A stretch of 64,000 nt of DNA from NCBI GenBank assembly GCA_961205875.1, contig OY540820.1, positions 8,370,001 through 8,434,000 of the forward strand. Direction: 5' to 3'. The DNA comes from Sialis fuliginosa (taxonomy: Eukaryota > Arthropoda > Insecta > Megaloptera > Sialidae). The notes under the pieces were generated by a model that was not told where the DNA came from, made no database searches, and saw only the letters and a program-made list of their open reading frames with translations. The translations under genes and the position numbers were made by a program. Position 1 is the stretch's first letter, and each line of letters begins with the position of its first letter. Of this stretch, positions 1 to 13,110 are shown in pieces.

Positions 1-112
1 ACTTTAATGTATATAGATTAATATTCAGAAATGGTAGTAATCAAATATCAACAAATATTTCCAATTTAGTATATTTAATTTAATAATAGCCAGACTGATG
101 CCACTACCTTAT
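1..112 (+). mobile_element. AAGGTA-family MITE, right end only (copy A)
   Basis: The last ~110 bases of the ~557-bp MITE family seen complete at 17920, 19263 and 21911. It ends in the shared CCACTACCTTAT terminus. The rest lies beyond the left edge. Another repeat (113-343) abuts it directly. Confidence 0.75.
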
Positions 113-343
113 CCTCGGGTTGCATAAAGCAAACGATTAGTTAATCAGTTGTTTTAAAACCATGATTACGTTAATTCTAAAAAACAATCACAGTTATGAT
201 AAATTTTATAAGATAAAAAATGATCATATTTAGTGAATTGTTCATTTAAAAATCGAAAATAAGTTTAGAATTAACATAAATCATGGTTTGAAAACAACTG
301 ATTAACTAATCGTTGTTAATTTTGCTTTATGCAACCCAGGGTA
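113..343. mobile_element. Palindromic MITE, family GGGTTGCATAAAGC, copy 1
   Basis: Both ends carry the same sequence inverted: GGGTTGCATAAAGC at the left and GCTTTATGCAACCC at the right. Each is followed inward by a GATTAGTTAATCAGTTGTTTT block. A second copy is at 4729-4968. The short central region has no ORF, so this is a non-autonomous foldback element of unknown superfamily. Confidence 0.75.
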
Positions 344-1603
344 ACTGTTGGAAAAATAGTACGATGTAGACTTTGCTGACTTTTTACTTTCTTATCTATT
401 TTCACTTATCTATTAATTATTTTACCCCGGTTATGAACTTTTTACGCGTATAAATATCAAAACACTGATTATACAATATACAGTATGCCGGAAAATTAAA
501 ATTATCCGGTATATGCAGCGGTAGTATTCTATCTAGACCCACTAAACTATATTTAAACCAGAATGTCATTACATAAAGTGAACATACACAAACTATGATG
601 ATAGATTTGCCAATTACATTAATAATATTTGATTATGTTACATTACATACACTCGTACAGTTATGGATATAATCAGGGAGACCCCCTTCTTCATATGATA
701 TTTTTAATGTGCCCTCATTTAGTTCACGTAACAGGTTACTCATGTAGAATTAGGGCCTGACGTAAGAGATTTTGTTATTTTTGTTGACCCGGTTGTAATG
801 CATGTTTTTCTGGTCGGTGCTAATTGATGCGAGTTTTTTTTTTGTAATTTGGACACTTGGTATTTTGGTCATTAAAGTGCGCAAAGTCTTGTGGGTAATT
901 TGTGAGTTTTTTTGGGTAGTTATATTTAAGAATTATTATAAGCTAATAATTTGATTTAAGTGTTTCAATTCTTAATGTGAAAAATTATTGCAAAGAAATA
1001 ATAATTTATAACAGAAAAATTATTTTATAATGGAAAGAAATAATTTTTATTGCGGCATCTTATTTTCCGTATATATTTTTAAAAATAAAGTAAGAGAGAA
1101 AAAGGCTTTAAAGGGAGGCGCTTTTAAAACTATTTTCCATAGATTTTTGAAATTAGAGCCCTTATTTTTATATAGCAAAACCGTATTTTCAGTGAAAAAG
1201 AGATAAATTTTAGTTGAAAATTATTTTTACGACTTGGAAAATTTTTCAGGAAATGTATTTAATCAAAACAAAAAAAATACTAAAGTTTTACAGGATCAAA
1301 ATAAATATTTTTTATTTTTTGTTCTCTAAAAGTATAAAATAATGGTAATAATAATCAATTTAAATTTTTCTTAATATTTAGTCAAAATACTATTCTTATA
1401 TTTTTTATAAATATTTTTTCTTTATTATGTAAATTATTAACTATTTTAATTTCTTCAGAAGCATTTTTCAAAATAGCCCATTTCCTTTGAAATAATAATA
1501 AAATAATAAATAAAAATAATAATATAGATTTGTTTTTAAAATATTAACCTGCAACGATTAAAAGGGCATACCCTGTATGTTTGTAAGAAGTAGTAAGTAC
1601 CTA
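344..1603. other. Gene-free AT-rich stretch
   Basis: No ORF with recognisable protein and no splice-supported exon on either strand. The only structure noted is a short imperfect palindrome near 483-520 (TGCCGGAAAATT / ATTATCCGGTATA). The remainder is A/T-run rich and looks like non-coding filler. Confidence 0.6.
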
Positions 1604-2201
1604 TAGGGTCGAGCGGGGTAAATATGAAACACCAAAAAAATGGGGTAAAAGTGAAACAAGCTTGAAACTAAAAAACTAATTTGTTTATCGGAGAATTATA
1701 AACACTGACATCAATAAAGGTTTGTTAAAGCGACCTGAAAATATAAATCGCCTAATAAGTGATGCGTCACCCCTACAGATTTCCCTGTTAGTCGATGTCA
1801 AAACGTGTAAATTAAATTTTAATTCTTTGTACAAAACTTTCTGTATAGCTCAAATATTAATTAAACTTACAATTTCACATTGATATGCCATAAAAAAGAT
1901 AAATCAAAGTTACCTTTATATTTTCTTTTAATTTTTCGAGAAATATTTTCCACTAGAGGCTTGTTTTACTTTTTCCCTTACCTGTTTCACTTTTTACCAA
2001 ATTAGAGGTTAAAAATGAAACACATTTTTTTCATTTTTAAAGTCCGTGTTGTATCGTACAGTTCAAAAGACGTATGTATTTAAAATGGTTATTCATAAGC
2101 GCATCTATAGTAGAAAAAATTAAAGTATGAATTTATATCGTTAACCGTCAAAAAATATGAAAGATTTATATTTTGTTTCACTTATACCCCAGTTGACCCT
2201 A
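1604..2201. mobile_element. TA-flanked MITE with TAGGGTC termini
   Basis: The left end reads TAGGGTCGAGCGGGGTAAAT, with GAAAC close inward. The right end is its approximate inverse, GTTTCACTTATACCCCAGTT then GACCCTA. TA dinucleotides sit at both borders, which fits a Tc1/mariner-type non-autonomous element. The interior has no coding potential. Confidence 0.6.
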
Positions 2202-4728
2202 TAATACCTAGCCTACCTTTCAAAAATCGACTACAATTTGTTTATGTCTTAACCTAACCGTTGTATCTAGATCAATGTTATAACACATTATCATAATAAT
2301 AGCGCCAATTTGAATAGTTCGCAATTTGTATTACAACATTGATTGTTTCCGGGTTATAAAGACAAAGATATACCTATGTACATCATTAATCACATTTTTT
2401 ACATTACAGATATTGATTATCTGTACCTATCATAAACGTATTTATTTGAGTTTTAATTAACTGTGGATTTTTTTAAAATAAATGTGCAATTGACATATAT
2501 TTAATGCAATTCATTGTCGATTTATTGCACTATAACTGCATGACATTTCAGTATTATTAATGATGCTATAAATTAAATATCCACGTTTAATGTTAATTTT
2601 TGCATTTTTGGTGTTTTTTTAAACGATAAAAAATGTAAATTTTTTTTTAGCATCTGTGGGAACGTATATAAACCACATAACTCATTAAGAGGGTACATGG
2701 GGAAGGGGGTTCATATTAAAATGTTGGTTAATTACTTCATGCGAAAATAGTTTTCAAAAACATATTATTATAATATATATGATACTGTATTACATAATAT
2801 TCGGTAATTTAAAAAATGTAATTTTAAATTAGGATTCTGCACCATTTTTAGGATGAGCATTTTTTTTAAATATTTCAGCAGATATATATTTATTTAATTA
2901 CCTTTGACTGAAATTACAATGATTATCTTCATATTAGGAAAATTTAGTGTAAAGGTATATCCAAATTATAATTTTATAAATAGAAAATAAACCACTATAG
3001 GTGTTTAAATTTACACCAAAAAAATAACAAAATTAATGACGCAGCATTATACGAGTCGGTAGGAGGGAGGGGTAAATTCTGACTCCTCATTTATCATTCT
3101 TGAGATTAGTACATAACAAAAAATCCACTTTTTCAAACTAACAGTAAATTTGCCAAATAATAATTTATATTTAATATAATTAATAACCTCGAATACAAAA
3201 ATAAAATTTTATAATTATAACATGATATTCAAAAATAACTATAAATAAAATTTTTCAATTTACCAACCTAATAAAAAAGTAATTCGATAACTGTGTATAA
3301 AACTATAAAAAATAAAACATATGATCAAATTTGGTCTAAGATTTGTGATACTATCAGGTCAGTTATCAATTCCTATTAAATTTTATGCATATTTTTTACG
3401 TACGTTTAAAAAATTGACGTAACTTAACGGTACTTTTTTGCGGAATGAAAGAAACCTATCATTTCATAAAACGGTAGCAAAAAAAGTTTGGTATTTCCAA
3501 ACTACATCTAGTGGGTCATGATTATGTAATCGTAATAGGTAATGACAGGTTGTGATGACAATTATCATGACCATATCAGCTGACAGATTTAAAAACTGGG
3601 ATAATGTTTATGTTTTTTTATTTAAGAGCAAGTGGGGGAGGGGGGGCTCAACAATAGGTGTGAGAAAATGTGTACTTTTGACGAAGTTCCGGATTATTAA
3701 AAAAAATGTCTCGAATTTTCATTTTTAGGGTTCCGAAGAATCTCACTTTGTCGTCCGTCCGTCCGTTTTTTATTTTTATATCTAGGCAAGTGGGGTGTCA
3801 AAATGTAGATCTCAATTAGTAGAACATGACACTTTTTTATATTTTTTTTTCTAACTCAAAAATGCATCTGTAAGTGGCTCTAAACAGTCCACGTAGTACG
3901 TACATCGGTTTCGGAAATCTTATGGCATACACTCGTGTATGTCTTGCCCAAATTATTATTGAATTAACCCCCCTTTTTTGGGTACAATTTTTTATGCGTA
4001 TTCTGAATTGTTCTATATACTTGCTCTCATAATTCCAAAATACTAATTTTTTGCAAAATATTTGGAAGGCCGTAGCTCCCTCACGAAGAATTTTCGGACA
4101 CAGTTTTTTGCTTAGAATTACATCCTCGATCTACTGTAAATTTTTTTTTACATTAGTTGTAAATCATCCTATATATATTTTTTAATAAATAGAAACCTTT
4201 ATATCGGAATATTTTATTCAAATTAATACAACTGATACAGTGTGTTTGTCTATATGCTCGTATGTTTGTATGTAGGTATATATATATGTATAATTGTATA
4301 TGTTATATTCTTGTGTAACGGTGCACCTGATTTAATAAACAACTTGAAGCTGTAGTATGTTTTACATATATGCATAATAAATAATTAGTCTGAAATATGG
4401 CTCCAGCTTGCAGTTACAGAACGAGTATGTATATAATTTTCGCTTCTGGGCGCGGCAATATATTTCACCTCATATTCAAAGAAGTCAAACTCTTGTTTTT
4501 GTTAAAGTTTCGCACGAGACTGACAATAAGACAGATGTTTACAAGATGACATTGGATAATTTTTTTACAAGGTTTTTAAAATTTTAATTGATTTAATTTT
4601 TTTTACTATATTTAGAAGTCTTGCTTATCTCAGATATTATAAAATACAGTCATTCTTCCGGTATATATTTAATAACAAGCCGGTGTCGTCTCAGTCCCTT
4701 GTAAGGACTAGATTTAACTATTAGGCTA
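2202..4728. other. Gene-free stretch with repeat fragments
   Basis: No gene recognised. At about 3727-3960 there is a fragment beginning GGGTTCCGAAGAATC, akin to the GGGTTCCGTA repeats at 17545 and 40722. At 4066-4150 a segment containing GTAGCTCCCTCACGAAGAAT recurs inverted near 23690-23735 and 43186-43250. The rest shows nothing. Confidence 0.5.
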
Positions 4729-4968
4729 ACCTTGGGTTGCATAAAGCAAAATTAATCACGATTAGTTAATCAGTTGTTTTAAAACCATTATTACATTAAT
4801 TCTAAAAAACAATCACATTTATGAAAAATTTTATAGGGTAAAAAATGATCATATTTAGTGAATTGTTCATTTACAAATCGAAATTAAGTTTAGAATTAAC
4901 ATACATCATGGTTTGAAAACAACTGATTAACTAATCGTGGTTAATTTTGCTTTATGCAACCCAGGGTA
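4729..4968. mobile_element. Palindromic MITE, family GGGTTGCATAAAGC, copy 2
   Basis: Nearly the same sequence as 113-343, in the same orientation, with the inverted ends GGGTTGCATAAAGC and GCTTTATGCAACCC both intact. This copy is the better preserved of the two. Confidence 0.75.
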
Positions 4969-6232
4969 AGAGTACGATAGGCTAAGTAAAATATACGTAG
5001 ACCAATAGTTACACTGTATTTGATCATTATTTTTACGAAAAATTCCTAAGTATGATGAAGCAGGGGCGTAAATAAGATTTTTTTAGGGGTATCAATTTTT
5101 TATGGGAGGGACATTAACATATAACATATATATTGTATGGGACAATCATCTGACGTTTCGCTGATTCCAACACTGCCAGTGGGAGAGGGAGGGGGGGGGG
5201 GTTATTTGATAACCACAAGAGTCAATTGTATACCGCTTCCTGTTTATAATATAATATTCATATTTATATCCTAACAAAATGAATTATTTCCTCCACACTG
5301 CCATCTGTTGGTATTCCGTCATACTACGGTGTCCAGTTCTAGTTCAAGAAATTTTTCGGTAGGTGGCAGCACCAGAAACAAAATAATATTTTCATTGAAT
5401 TTTTCTTGATTTCCCTTTTACCGATTATAGATTTAAATGAAATTCATTAGAAAATACAATTTGTCATGGCAGTGAAAAAAATAATAAAAATAATATTACG
5501 TAAATATAATCAACTAGGCACTAGATTTAGATTATTATTTTGTTTATATTTCACTCATTGACTGACTCATCAACGTAAAGCCCAAACTCCACGATCTAGA
5601 AACATGAAATTTAATGTGTATCTATCTTTCTTTTTGTCACGTAAGCACTGCTAAGAAAGAATCTTTCGAAGTTCAACCTCTAAAAGGGACAAAAAGGTAA
5701 TCAACTTTTATTATTTGGAAAGGTAAATTTCAAGCAAAATATTATTATATTAAATTAAAAATATGTGTATCGCGTATGGGGGCAAAAAACTGTTCCAGGA
5801 TATCAATGTAGGAGTATAGAAAGAAATGATTAAATTACTTATTATTAATATATTTTAATGGTTTCAGGATAAATACATACAGTATATTTACAACATTGAA
5901 TTTGTGCATTATATTTTTCATAAAATATTTACAAATAATCTAATATTTTATACATCTAGGTATATATTGTTATATACACATAGCTACAGACAAATAATTG
6001 TATATACATTTTATTAAAATTATAAATAGATACCTGAAATAATTCCTACTTTTTCTCTAAAGTTATTTATTTCCGAGAAAAAAAATTCATGAAAGTTAAA
6101 AAATTTCTAAATATATAATACAAATAACGAAAATGACCTCCAGACCCCCTTCAAAAATAATTTTAAAATCGTCATTAAACTTTTCAACTTTCTCCGAAAC
6201 ATTTTTCTCCATCCTGCTTTGTTTTTGAAATA
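4969..6232. other. Gene-free stretch
   Basis: No gene or splice-supported exon. Contains a G tract near 5187 and a hAT-like end fragment (CAGGGGCGTAAATAAG near 5063) with no partner end that I could find. Confidence 0.5.
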
Positions 6233-6592
6233 TTAGCCTAGCGTTTCTCAACCTTTTAGTATTCGCGACCCAATTTTCAATCACAATTCTCCCCCCCCCC
6301 CTCATACAAATTCTTTCGAAAAACTTTACTCTGCAAGACAGGCCCAAACAAGTCACTAATAATTATTCATTTTATTTTTAATTTAATATTGATAAGTTAA
6401 TTATTAAATACACTGTTTATAAGTATTATATCAGTGTAAATGTAAACGTGTATTTTATTTTTTATTATGTCAGAATATATTTTATTGCTTTTCTTTCAGT
6501 AAATTAAATACATTTTTTAGTAATATTTTTTCTCGATATGCCCCCCCATTTAGCTTAATCACGCCCCACAGGTTGAGAATCGCTAGGCTAGG
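6233..6592. mobile_element. TIR element, ends TAGCCTAGCGTTTCTCAACC
   Basis: Left end TAGCCTAGCGTTTCTCAACC is matched by GGTTGAGAATCGCTAGGCTA at the right. The 360-bp interior is non-coding and includes a long C tract. The TTCTCAACC core resembles hAT-type termini, but I could not find a clean 8-bp duplication. It lies just downstream of the Hr83 stop codon and may supply its 3' UTR or poly(A) signals. Confidence 0.6.
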
Positions 6593-6638
6593 AAGATTAA
6601 AATGGATTATCCTATACACAATTTAGGGTGTTTTTTAA

Positions 6639-9600
6639 TTAGCTCATCTGATGTCCGCTAGCTTTAACCATATCCCCTAGAATGCGCTCAATGGCGACAT
6701 CCCCGACGGTCTTCCTGAACAGCAGGTCCTCTAGCGCGCGCTTGGGCACGGCGGCTACGGCCGGAAGTGCTAGCAGCAGTCGGCCGAACCTTGCTGCACC
6801 GGCACCGATGCTGTTCGCCGCGTTACCCACGTCCCTGCCTGTTGTCGAACAGTATTCTTGTAGCATCACGTGGGTCTGGTCCTGTAGCAGCTCGACGTGT
6901 GCGGAGTTGTGCAAGTTTGGGCAATCTGAGAAATTATAATAGTTTTTTGTATCTATTTAATTACACAGGCCCACATAAAAAAGGTCTTGACATTTTTTAA
7001 CTGTTTTTTTTTCGAAAAAATAAACTATTACAATTTTTCTCTAATTCGCACTGTTTCAAAGTAATTTTAAAAATTCAAAAATCGACCCTAGTAAACATCA
7101 GAATCCGGCTGAAAGATCGTTTTAAAAAATAGGAAGTTTTCTTCACACACAAAAATTAATCTTAATTATAAAATGTCATCTTCTACGATTTGTCGTATTT
7201 GAGTTACAACGTATACAGACAGACAGACCGATCGACAGACATCATAGGGAATATAGACAGAATGGATTTAGGGAAGATAAAAATGGACAACTCCATCAAA
7301 TTCCGGATTTCGAAAAAAAATCGGGTTTATTCTACTTTTAAGAAAGTAAAAGTATTACATATTATAGGCACTTTTGGAAAAAAATATAATTTTTAACAAA
7401 ATAAACACATTTTTTGACTTCGATGAGCAATAACTCTGAACTGGAAACACGGCTAGCAATAACGATAATACTGAAAAATATGTTAGTAAATTACCTATGA
7501 TACTAACTCATTGTGGTTGCTCTAGTTACGTTACTTTGTAAGTAATACTCTGAAGGAACTTTTTAAATATCCTGTAACTCAGAGGGTGTTAAAGATAGAC
7601 CCCCCCTTCCTATACAATTTTTTACTCACAATGAGCCAGGGAATCAGCTCCTAAAATACCTGTATCCCAAACCGGACCATTCTATATAATATACTTACAA
7701 TTATGTATAATTTACCTGATTTGAATAACACAAGAGCTTTCAAACATGCGTATTCCGTATGATCTATCCTTAAATTAGATAAACGAATAATTGTTTCTCT
7801 TAAACGTCTAGCATCTTCTTCCAAGATTGTTCTTCGGTTTGTTGGGACCAATGCGTTTCCTACCAGTGTATCTGAAATTTCATTATCAATTTATTTAAAA
7901 AGGAATATTTGAAATATTTTGTAACACTTACGTTCATCAATGGGTAGTGTCCATTGGGCTGCTGTTAGAATAAACAATTCGCTCCAAGATTCTTCTAGAA
8001 GTGTGTTCTGGTCTCTATAGGAAAGCTGGAATTAATTTAATTAATTATAGTAAAATATGACATGAGCAAAAATATTATTTTGTGATTACTTTTATATTTT
8101 AAATTTTAGAATTTTTTTAAATTGATATACAGGGTGAGTTAGGAATTGAAAATTATATAATTGAAGATAAAAAAATATAGTGTTCTATTAATAAAATTGA
8201 ATGTAGTTGAAGCAAGAATAAAAAAAATAATAATAAAAAATAAGCATAAATCGATTTTTCAAATTTATGTCTGAAAAATACAATTTTTTATATATTAACG
8301 TCGTTTTTCAAAAATATTGTACTTCTATAACATGAATCTAATAAGGTAGAAACATTATTCATCATATACTTTTTTCGGAGTCTGGTTGTATATTTGTGCA
8401 TTTTTACTTATAATATCATTCGAAATTTAATTCTTGTCTCTATCTCTTAAAAGAGAAAATATATCGAAGAAATACCCAATATTGACTTATCCTGCCCCCC
8501 CCCCCCCCCCCTCCACGAACCACTTCAAAAAAAACTTCTGGCCATGGCATTGCCAGATTTAGAAACTATTTTTCTACTTAATTATACAATATTCATATAA
8601 ATACACCTATCTGCTTGTCATTTCAAAGATACATACTTGAAGAAATGACGGTATAGTCCGAGCCCATTTAACAGAAAGGAACAAAAGTTTCGCTGCAGTT
8701 TCATAGATGTTCTCTGCCGGTAATACAGTCACACAAGAAATATCAAAAGGTCTATGGAGTGGTAAACAGTTGACTTCTATATCTGCATCAGATTTTCCAC
8801 GGGGTGATATTGAAATCCGATTCGATTCCAGATGTCCTACTGTATAAAAATAAATATTGTCAAAATTCACTGATAATCAAAATTTTGTATGTTTTCTCTA
8901 TCTGCCGATAAACAGAGACATACATTATAGTGAAAATAGTAAAAAAAATGATTTAGGGAAGGCTCAAATAGATATTTCTTACACTTACATTTACTGGGTG
9001 AATTTGCTTCATTCTGAGCTCTTTGAGCAGCCTCTTCAGAACTTGAAACTTCATCATCTTTGGCTACAACACCTTTCTGTAAATGTCCAGGAGTAACTCT
9101 CTCGTTTAGAAGATTCTCTTCACTCAAGTATGATTTTTGTCCAATAGCTCCAAGGGTTCCTAAACTTTTTGACCCAAATCCAAATACAGAAGGATACAGA
9201 AAACCATGACTGAAATATGGACTGGAAGGGAAAGTCGGGTGTCCTGAAAAATAATATAAGTACTCTTTTATTATTGCTAATACTAACAGCTTTCCAAATC
9301 CACCCGTGGAACTTTTTTACGATCATTTGTTTTCTAGTTATAGGCGTTCAAAGTTGAAAGTGTAGTTTTTGCTTTGATCGCAAATAATTCGGTCAAAAAC
9401 GTGTCATACAGGGATAAAAAAAATTGAGTTGGCGAATTTTTTAACTGTCAAATTCGTTTACGAAATAATATGTAAGAAAATGATATTTTGATTCATAAGT
9501 GACGAACTTTTTATTTTACCTGAGGGCGTGAGATTTTCATAAACTCAGCGAGAAGGGGGAGGGAAGGGTAAGAAATTCCTAAGCAAATAGGTAGATAATA

Positions 9601-11478
9601 ATGGTCGTGATAATATTTTCAAAAAGGAAATTAAAGCTCGAAATCTTTATTTTAAGAATCCAAAAAAAAAATATTTTTTTGCATCTTAAAAGTTACACGT
9701 CAATAAAAAATGCGCCAAAATTAAAAAAAAACTTTCAGTGTGCGTCGATTGTAAAAAATGGGTTTTTTTAACGATTTTGACATGAAAATAAAAATTCTGA
9801 AAGGAAACATTTCTTAATTATTATTTTTACCAAAGTAACAGCTATTTGAATATTCCACAATTTTTTTTATAGGAAAATAAATAGTTCCTTTATTTTTTTG
9901 ACGATTGTATTTAATTTAATAAAAACTAAAGTGCATATTCACAGAGGTGGGGCGTTTTCCCTCCTCCCCAAAGTCGGAGAGTATGATCCAGTCAAGAGTA
10001 TCATACCTTTTTTGTGGGTCTGTATAATTAATTACTATAACAAACAACAAACAAAAACTATGGTTATGACTTATCAAATACAAATCCCCTAACCATAAAA
10101 TTTTTAAGAGTGTTTCAATAGCAATGCTATCATCATCAGAGTCCTAAAGACACAGAGTGAAGTCTAAACTTTTACAATTTTTATGGTTAGCGGATTTGTA
10201 TTTGATAATTAGTTACCAGTTATAAAAGAAGGTCCCAAGAAAGGGGAACTCCCTGGATCACTGATAAACGGCACAGACGTAGAAACTCCCGTGAAGTTAG
10301 CGGGATGTGCGTGAGACGAGAGAGGCAGGGATGCTGCGAACAAAGATCCCTGAAGCCGGCGCAGCTGGTGCATCGCTGCCACGGCCGCGCCCGGCGAATG
10401 GTGCGATGATACGGAGTGTGGTAAGCACGACCTGGGTGCCCTTTCATGCTGCACGGCTGCAAAAATAGTTGCTTTATTATAGCTTATTTAATTTCTGATA
10501 ATACTAGATAGAACAGAAATTATTATAAGTAATTCGAGTTAAAACTTTTTTTTAAATAAATGACATATCGCAAATTTGTAAAACAAGGAATATACATATA
10601 AGGTAAAGGCACCAGATATGGCCGCTATAAGAGCAAGTTTTCGTTTTTTTTTGTTAATAGGCTTGTTTTTGTAATTCTCATGAATTCATGTTACTAAAAA
10701 AACAAGTAACTATTTATTTAATCGATTTAATTACCAAAGTCCGCAAATATAGTTTGTTTTTTTAATTATAGCCTTTTATTTTGTTTATGTTTTTTCTCGA
10801 GTAATGGATTAATTAAAACCAGTAATGAGCATACAGTAATGGACATTTGCTAATGATTACAAAATGATAAGTACTACGGCACAAAAGATACAATATAAAG
10901 CAGTTGCTATGATAATATAATAATTAATAAATAAATTATACTAATAATAAGTTAAAATGTCCATTATTTTGACAACTATTGGCCGATTGTGATCAAATCA
11001 CGCTGTAAGACAGTTAAATGTATATATGTAGATTAATATTCAGAAACGGTAGTTTTTAGTTTTTTTAATTAACGAATTCGGAACCTTGCATTTGTTAGAA
11101 CAGAATTATTTACCATCTTTCTTCATATTAACTTGCAGACATTTTCTAAACCGACACGCTTGGCATTGATTTCTTCTGGTTACATCGACGACACAGCGGC
11201 CATTTTCTTTGCAAACGTATTCAAGATTTCTAAAAAACAAACATATCAATTTGATTCAAACATTTATTTAAATAAAAAATATATATGCATATTATATTTA
11301 TAATATCATAGATACGTATACCTATATATAGTAAATATGAATACCTTCTTATGCTTCGCTTGAAAAATCCCCGACACCCGTCGCAACTTGCAACGCCGTA
11401 ATGTTTACCGGAAGCTTTGTCCCCACAAACTCTACAAAGTGACTCTGGCTTGTTTTGATTTGAAGCTCCATCGTCCAT
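6639..11478 (-). CDS. Hr83: NR2E-group nuclear receptor, Hr83-like, complete
   Basis: Ligand-regulated or orphan transcription factor acting in the nucleus. Coding exons (transcript order): 11345-11478, 11114-11229, 10217-10456, 8989-9243, 8637-8839, 7932-8025, 7716-7871, 6639-6925. All junctions are GT-AG and the join is 1485 nt, 494 residues plus stop. Residues 15-75 form the two-zinc DNA-binding domain (C15, C18, C32, C35; C51, C57, C67, C70) with P-box CDGCRG and a five-residue D-box KENGR, followed by AVQHERAPR. Residues ~90-280 are a variable hinge. From ~290 the ligand-binding domain carries [16 protein letters not shown], the NR2E signature. The C-terminal helix is [10 protein letters not shown]. 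The ATG follows a CAG acceptor, so an untranslated exon lies upstream. The last exon is visibly GC-rich. The tll, dsf and Hr51/PNR types fit the P-box less well. Family is certain; the exact orthologue is likely, from memory. Confidence 0.93.
10071..10208. repeat. Hairpin repeat in Hr83 intron 3
   Basis: Arms TTATCAAATACAAATCC and GGATTTGTATTTGATAA enclose ~100 bases containing CTATCATCATCAGAGTCC. The arms extend inward as CTAACCATAAAA / TTTTATGGTTAG. It ends 8 bases from the exon-3 splice donor at 10216. It resembles the hairpin at 52360-52505, which has a similar CGATGATTCTG core. Confidence 0.65.
10600..11055 (+). mobile_element. AAGGTA-family MITE copy B, 3' truncated, in Hr83 intron 2
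   Basis: Begins AAGGTAAAGGCACCAGATAT and follows the family sequence through the ACGCTGTAAGACAGTTA block and the ATATTCAGAAA block. It then loses similarity before the right terminus. It makes up most of Hr83 intron 2 (10457-11113). Confidence 0.8.
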
Positions 11479-12137
11479 CTGTAAATATAAAACAATTTTA
11501 TATTTATATATTTTTGTCGTAACGGATTTTTCGAATTTATTGTCCGTAAAATACGATAAACAAAAGATGTACGTTATAAAACAATATTTTACTTCCATTT
11601 TCCGAAGAATAGGGCTGATATATCAATACAGTGAAACTAATTCTTATCATTCAAAATTTCAAACTAAAATTGATAAACTTTTATGAAATCTTCATAATGA
11701 TGATTTTTGAAATTGTCGCCCCTCTCCCTTGTAAGGTTTCGTAAGACTTTTTTTCACATACAAGATTACTTATTTCCAATAATCTATCGAAAAAGTGTAA
11801 TTTTTGTATAATACAAAATTATTTTCTATCTAAAGACCTCAGCCGTTATAACGCATCACTTATGGAATCATATAATACATGGACACTGTTTTGCAGTAAT
11901 GTATTAACCTACACAAAGCTCATTTCATATACACACATATATAAAAAACATACATATATTTTTATTGGAAAAAAGTAATTTTAATGAAATCTGAAAAATA
12001 TTGTATTTTTATATCATTCTATCTTCAATCAAATCGAAAAGAATATTTTGCCGAAAGAGTTTTTGTTAAATTATAATTTTAATTAACTTTTCATAGCCAT
12101 GTATTATTTTGTGTAATATTTCAAACTTTATTTTGAA

Positions 12138-12473
12138 TAGAGGTGTACCGGAATTCCGGCTGGAACTCACGATGTAGAATTAAAGTGAATATTTTAACGC
12201 CACGACTATTATATTATTATTATTTTTATATTATATTATTATTGACACCAGAAATGTAATTACATTCGATCGAAAAGAACGTATGCTATACAAATAATTT
12301 TACGAAGCTATAAAAATTACAGAACACTATTTTTTTAATTTAATGTATTTTCTTAAAAAAATACCATATAAAATAATGTTATATTAGTTTAAGATAATCT
12401 AATGTATTTTTATTTAAAATATTATAGTAGTGACTTAGACGTGAGTTCCGGCCGGAATTCCGGTACATCTCTA
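12138..12473. mobile_element. hAT MITE, 336 bp, TSD ATTTTGAA
   Basis: Termini TAGAGGTGTACCGGAATTCC and GGAATTCCGGTACATCTCTA, flanked by a perfect 8-bp duplication ATTTTGAA (12130-12137 and 12474-12481). The 8-bp duplication is the hAT hallmark. Subterminal CCGGAATTCCGG palindromes are present. Related, more degraded copies are at 23030 and 25760. No ORF. Confidence 0.88.
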
Positions 12474-12899
12474 ATTTTGAATGGAACTATATACATTCAA
12501 AACTCAACTCTTAGTTAAAACATTAATGCATAACATAGTCCAATTATCATAATCAAAACAATAAATCCATAGACAACGATTAATAAGTCCGCAAAGACAC
12601 ATCAAATGCACATTTTGAGAGCTATAATATGTGGTATTCATTATTTAGTTATAATCCCCCCGTCGACGTGAAATGATTGGAAAGCCAGTGAAAACATCAT
12701 TCTCCCGAAGAGCCATTAGACGGTGGTGACTTCTACCGCCTTTTGTGACTCTGTATCAGCTGGTGGTGTTCCCATGTTCAATTATTCACTGTGTTGTGTT
12801 GGAACGTTCGGACGAAGTTGTATAACCGCACAGAGGTACTTCAAATGTTGTTGTTGATTACGTTATTAATTAGGGATGAATGTAGCGATTTTAGACGAT

Positions 12900-13110
12900 A
12901 GTAGCAAAATCCATACTAATATTATAAATGCGAAACTCAGTATGTCTGCTTGTTACATTTTCTCGGCTAAACCGTTGAAGTAATCTTGATAAAATTTGGC
13001 AGGGAAATAGCTTGTATTGTTAGGAAGGACATAGGCTTTTTATCCCGAAGGATTTAAAAAAATCCACGCGGACGCATCCTATGAAATTAGCGTTATAATA
13101 ATATTTATTG
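12900..13110 (+). repeat. Dispersed repeat, ATACTAATATTATAAATGCG type
   Basis: Contains ATACTAATATTATAAATGCG, then CGGCTAAACCGTTGAAGTAA, ATAGCTTG and GGACATAGGCTTTTTATCCC. This arrangement is common in insect genomes as a LINE-tail or Helitron-related repeat. A related copy is split across 25680-25759 and 26290-26420. Confidence 0.6.

Noticed and set aside
11479-11598. In-frame extension of Hr83 upstream of 11478 as coding
   Set aside because: The frame is open but the sequence is intron-like, and TTTACAG directly before the ATG is a good splice acceptor.
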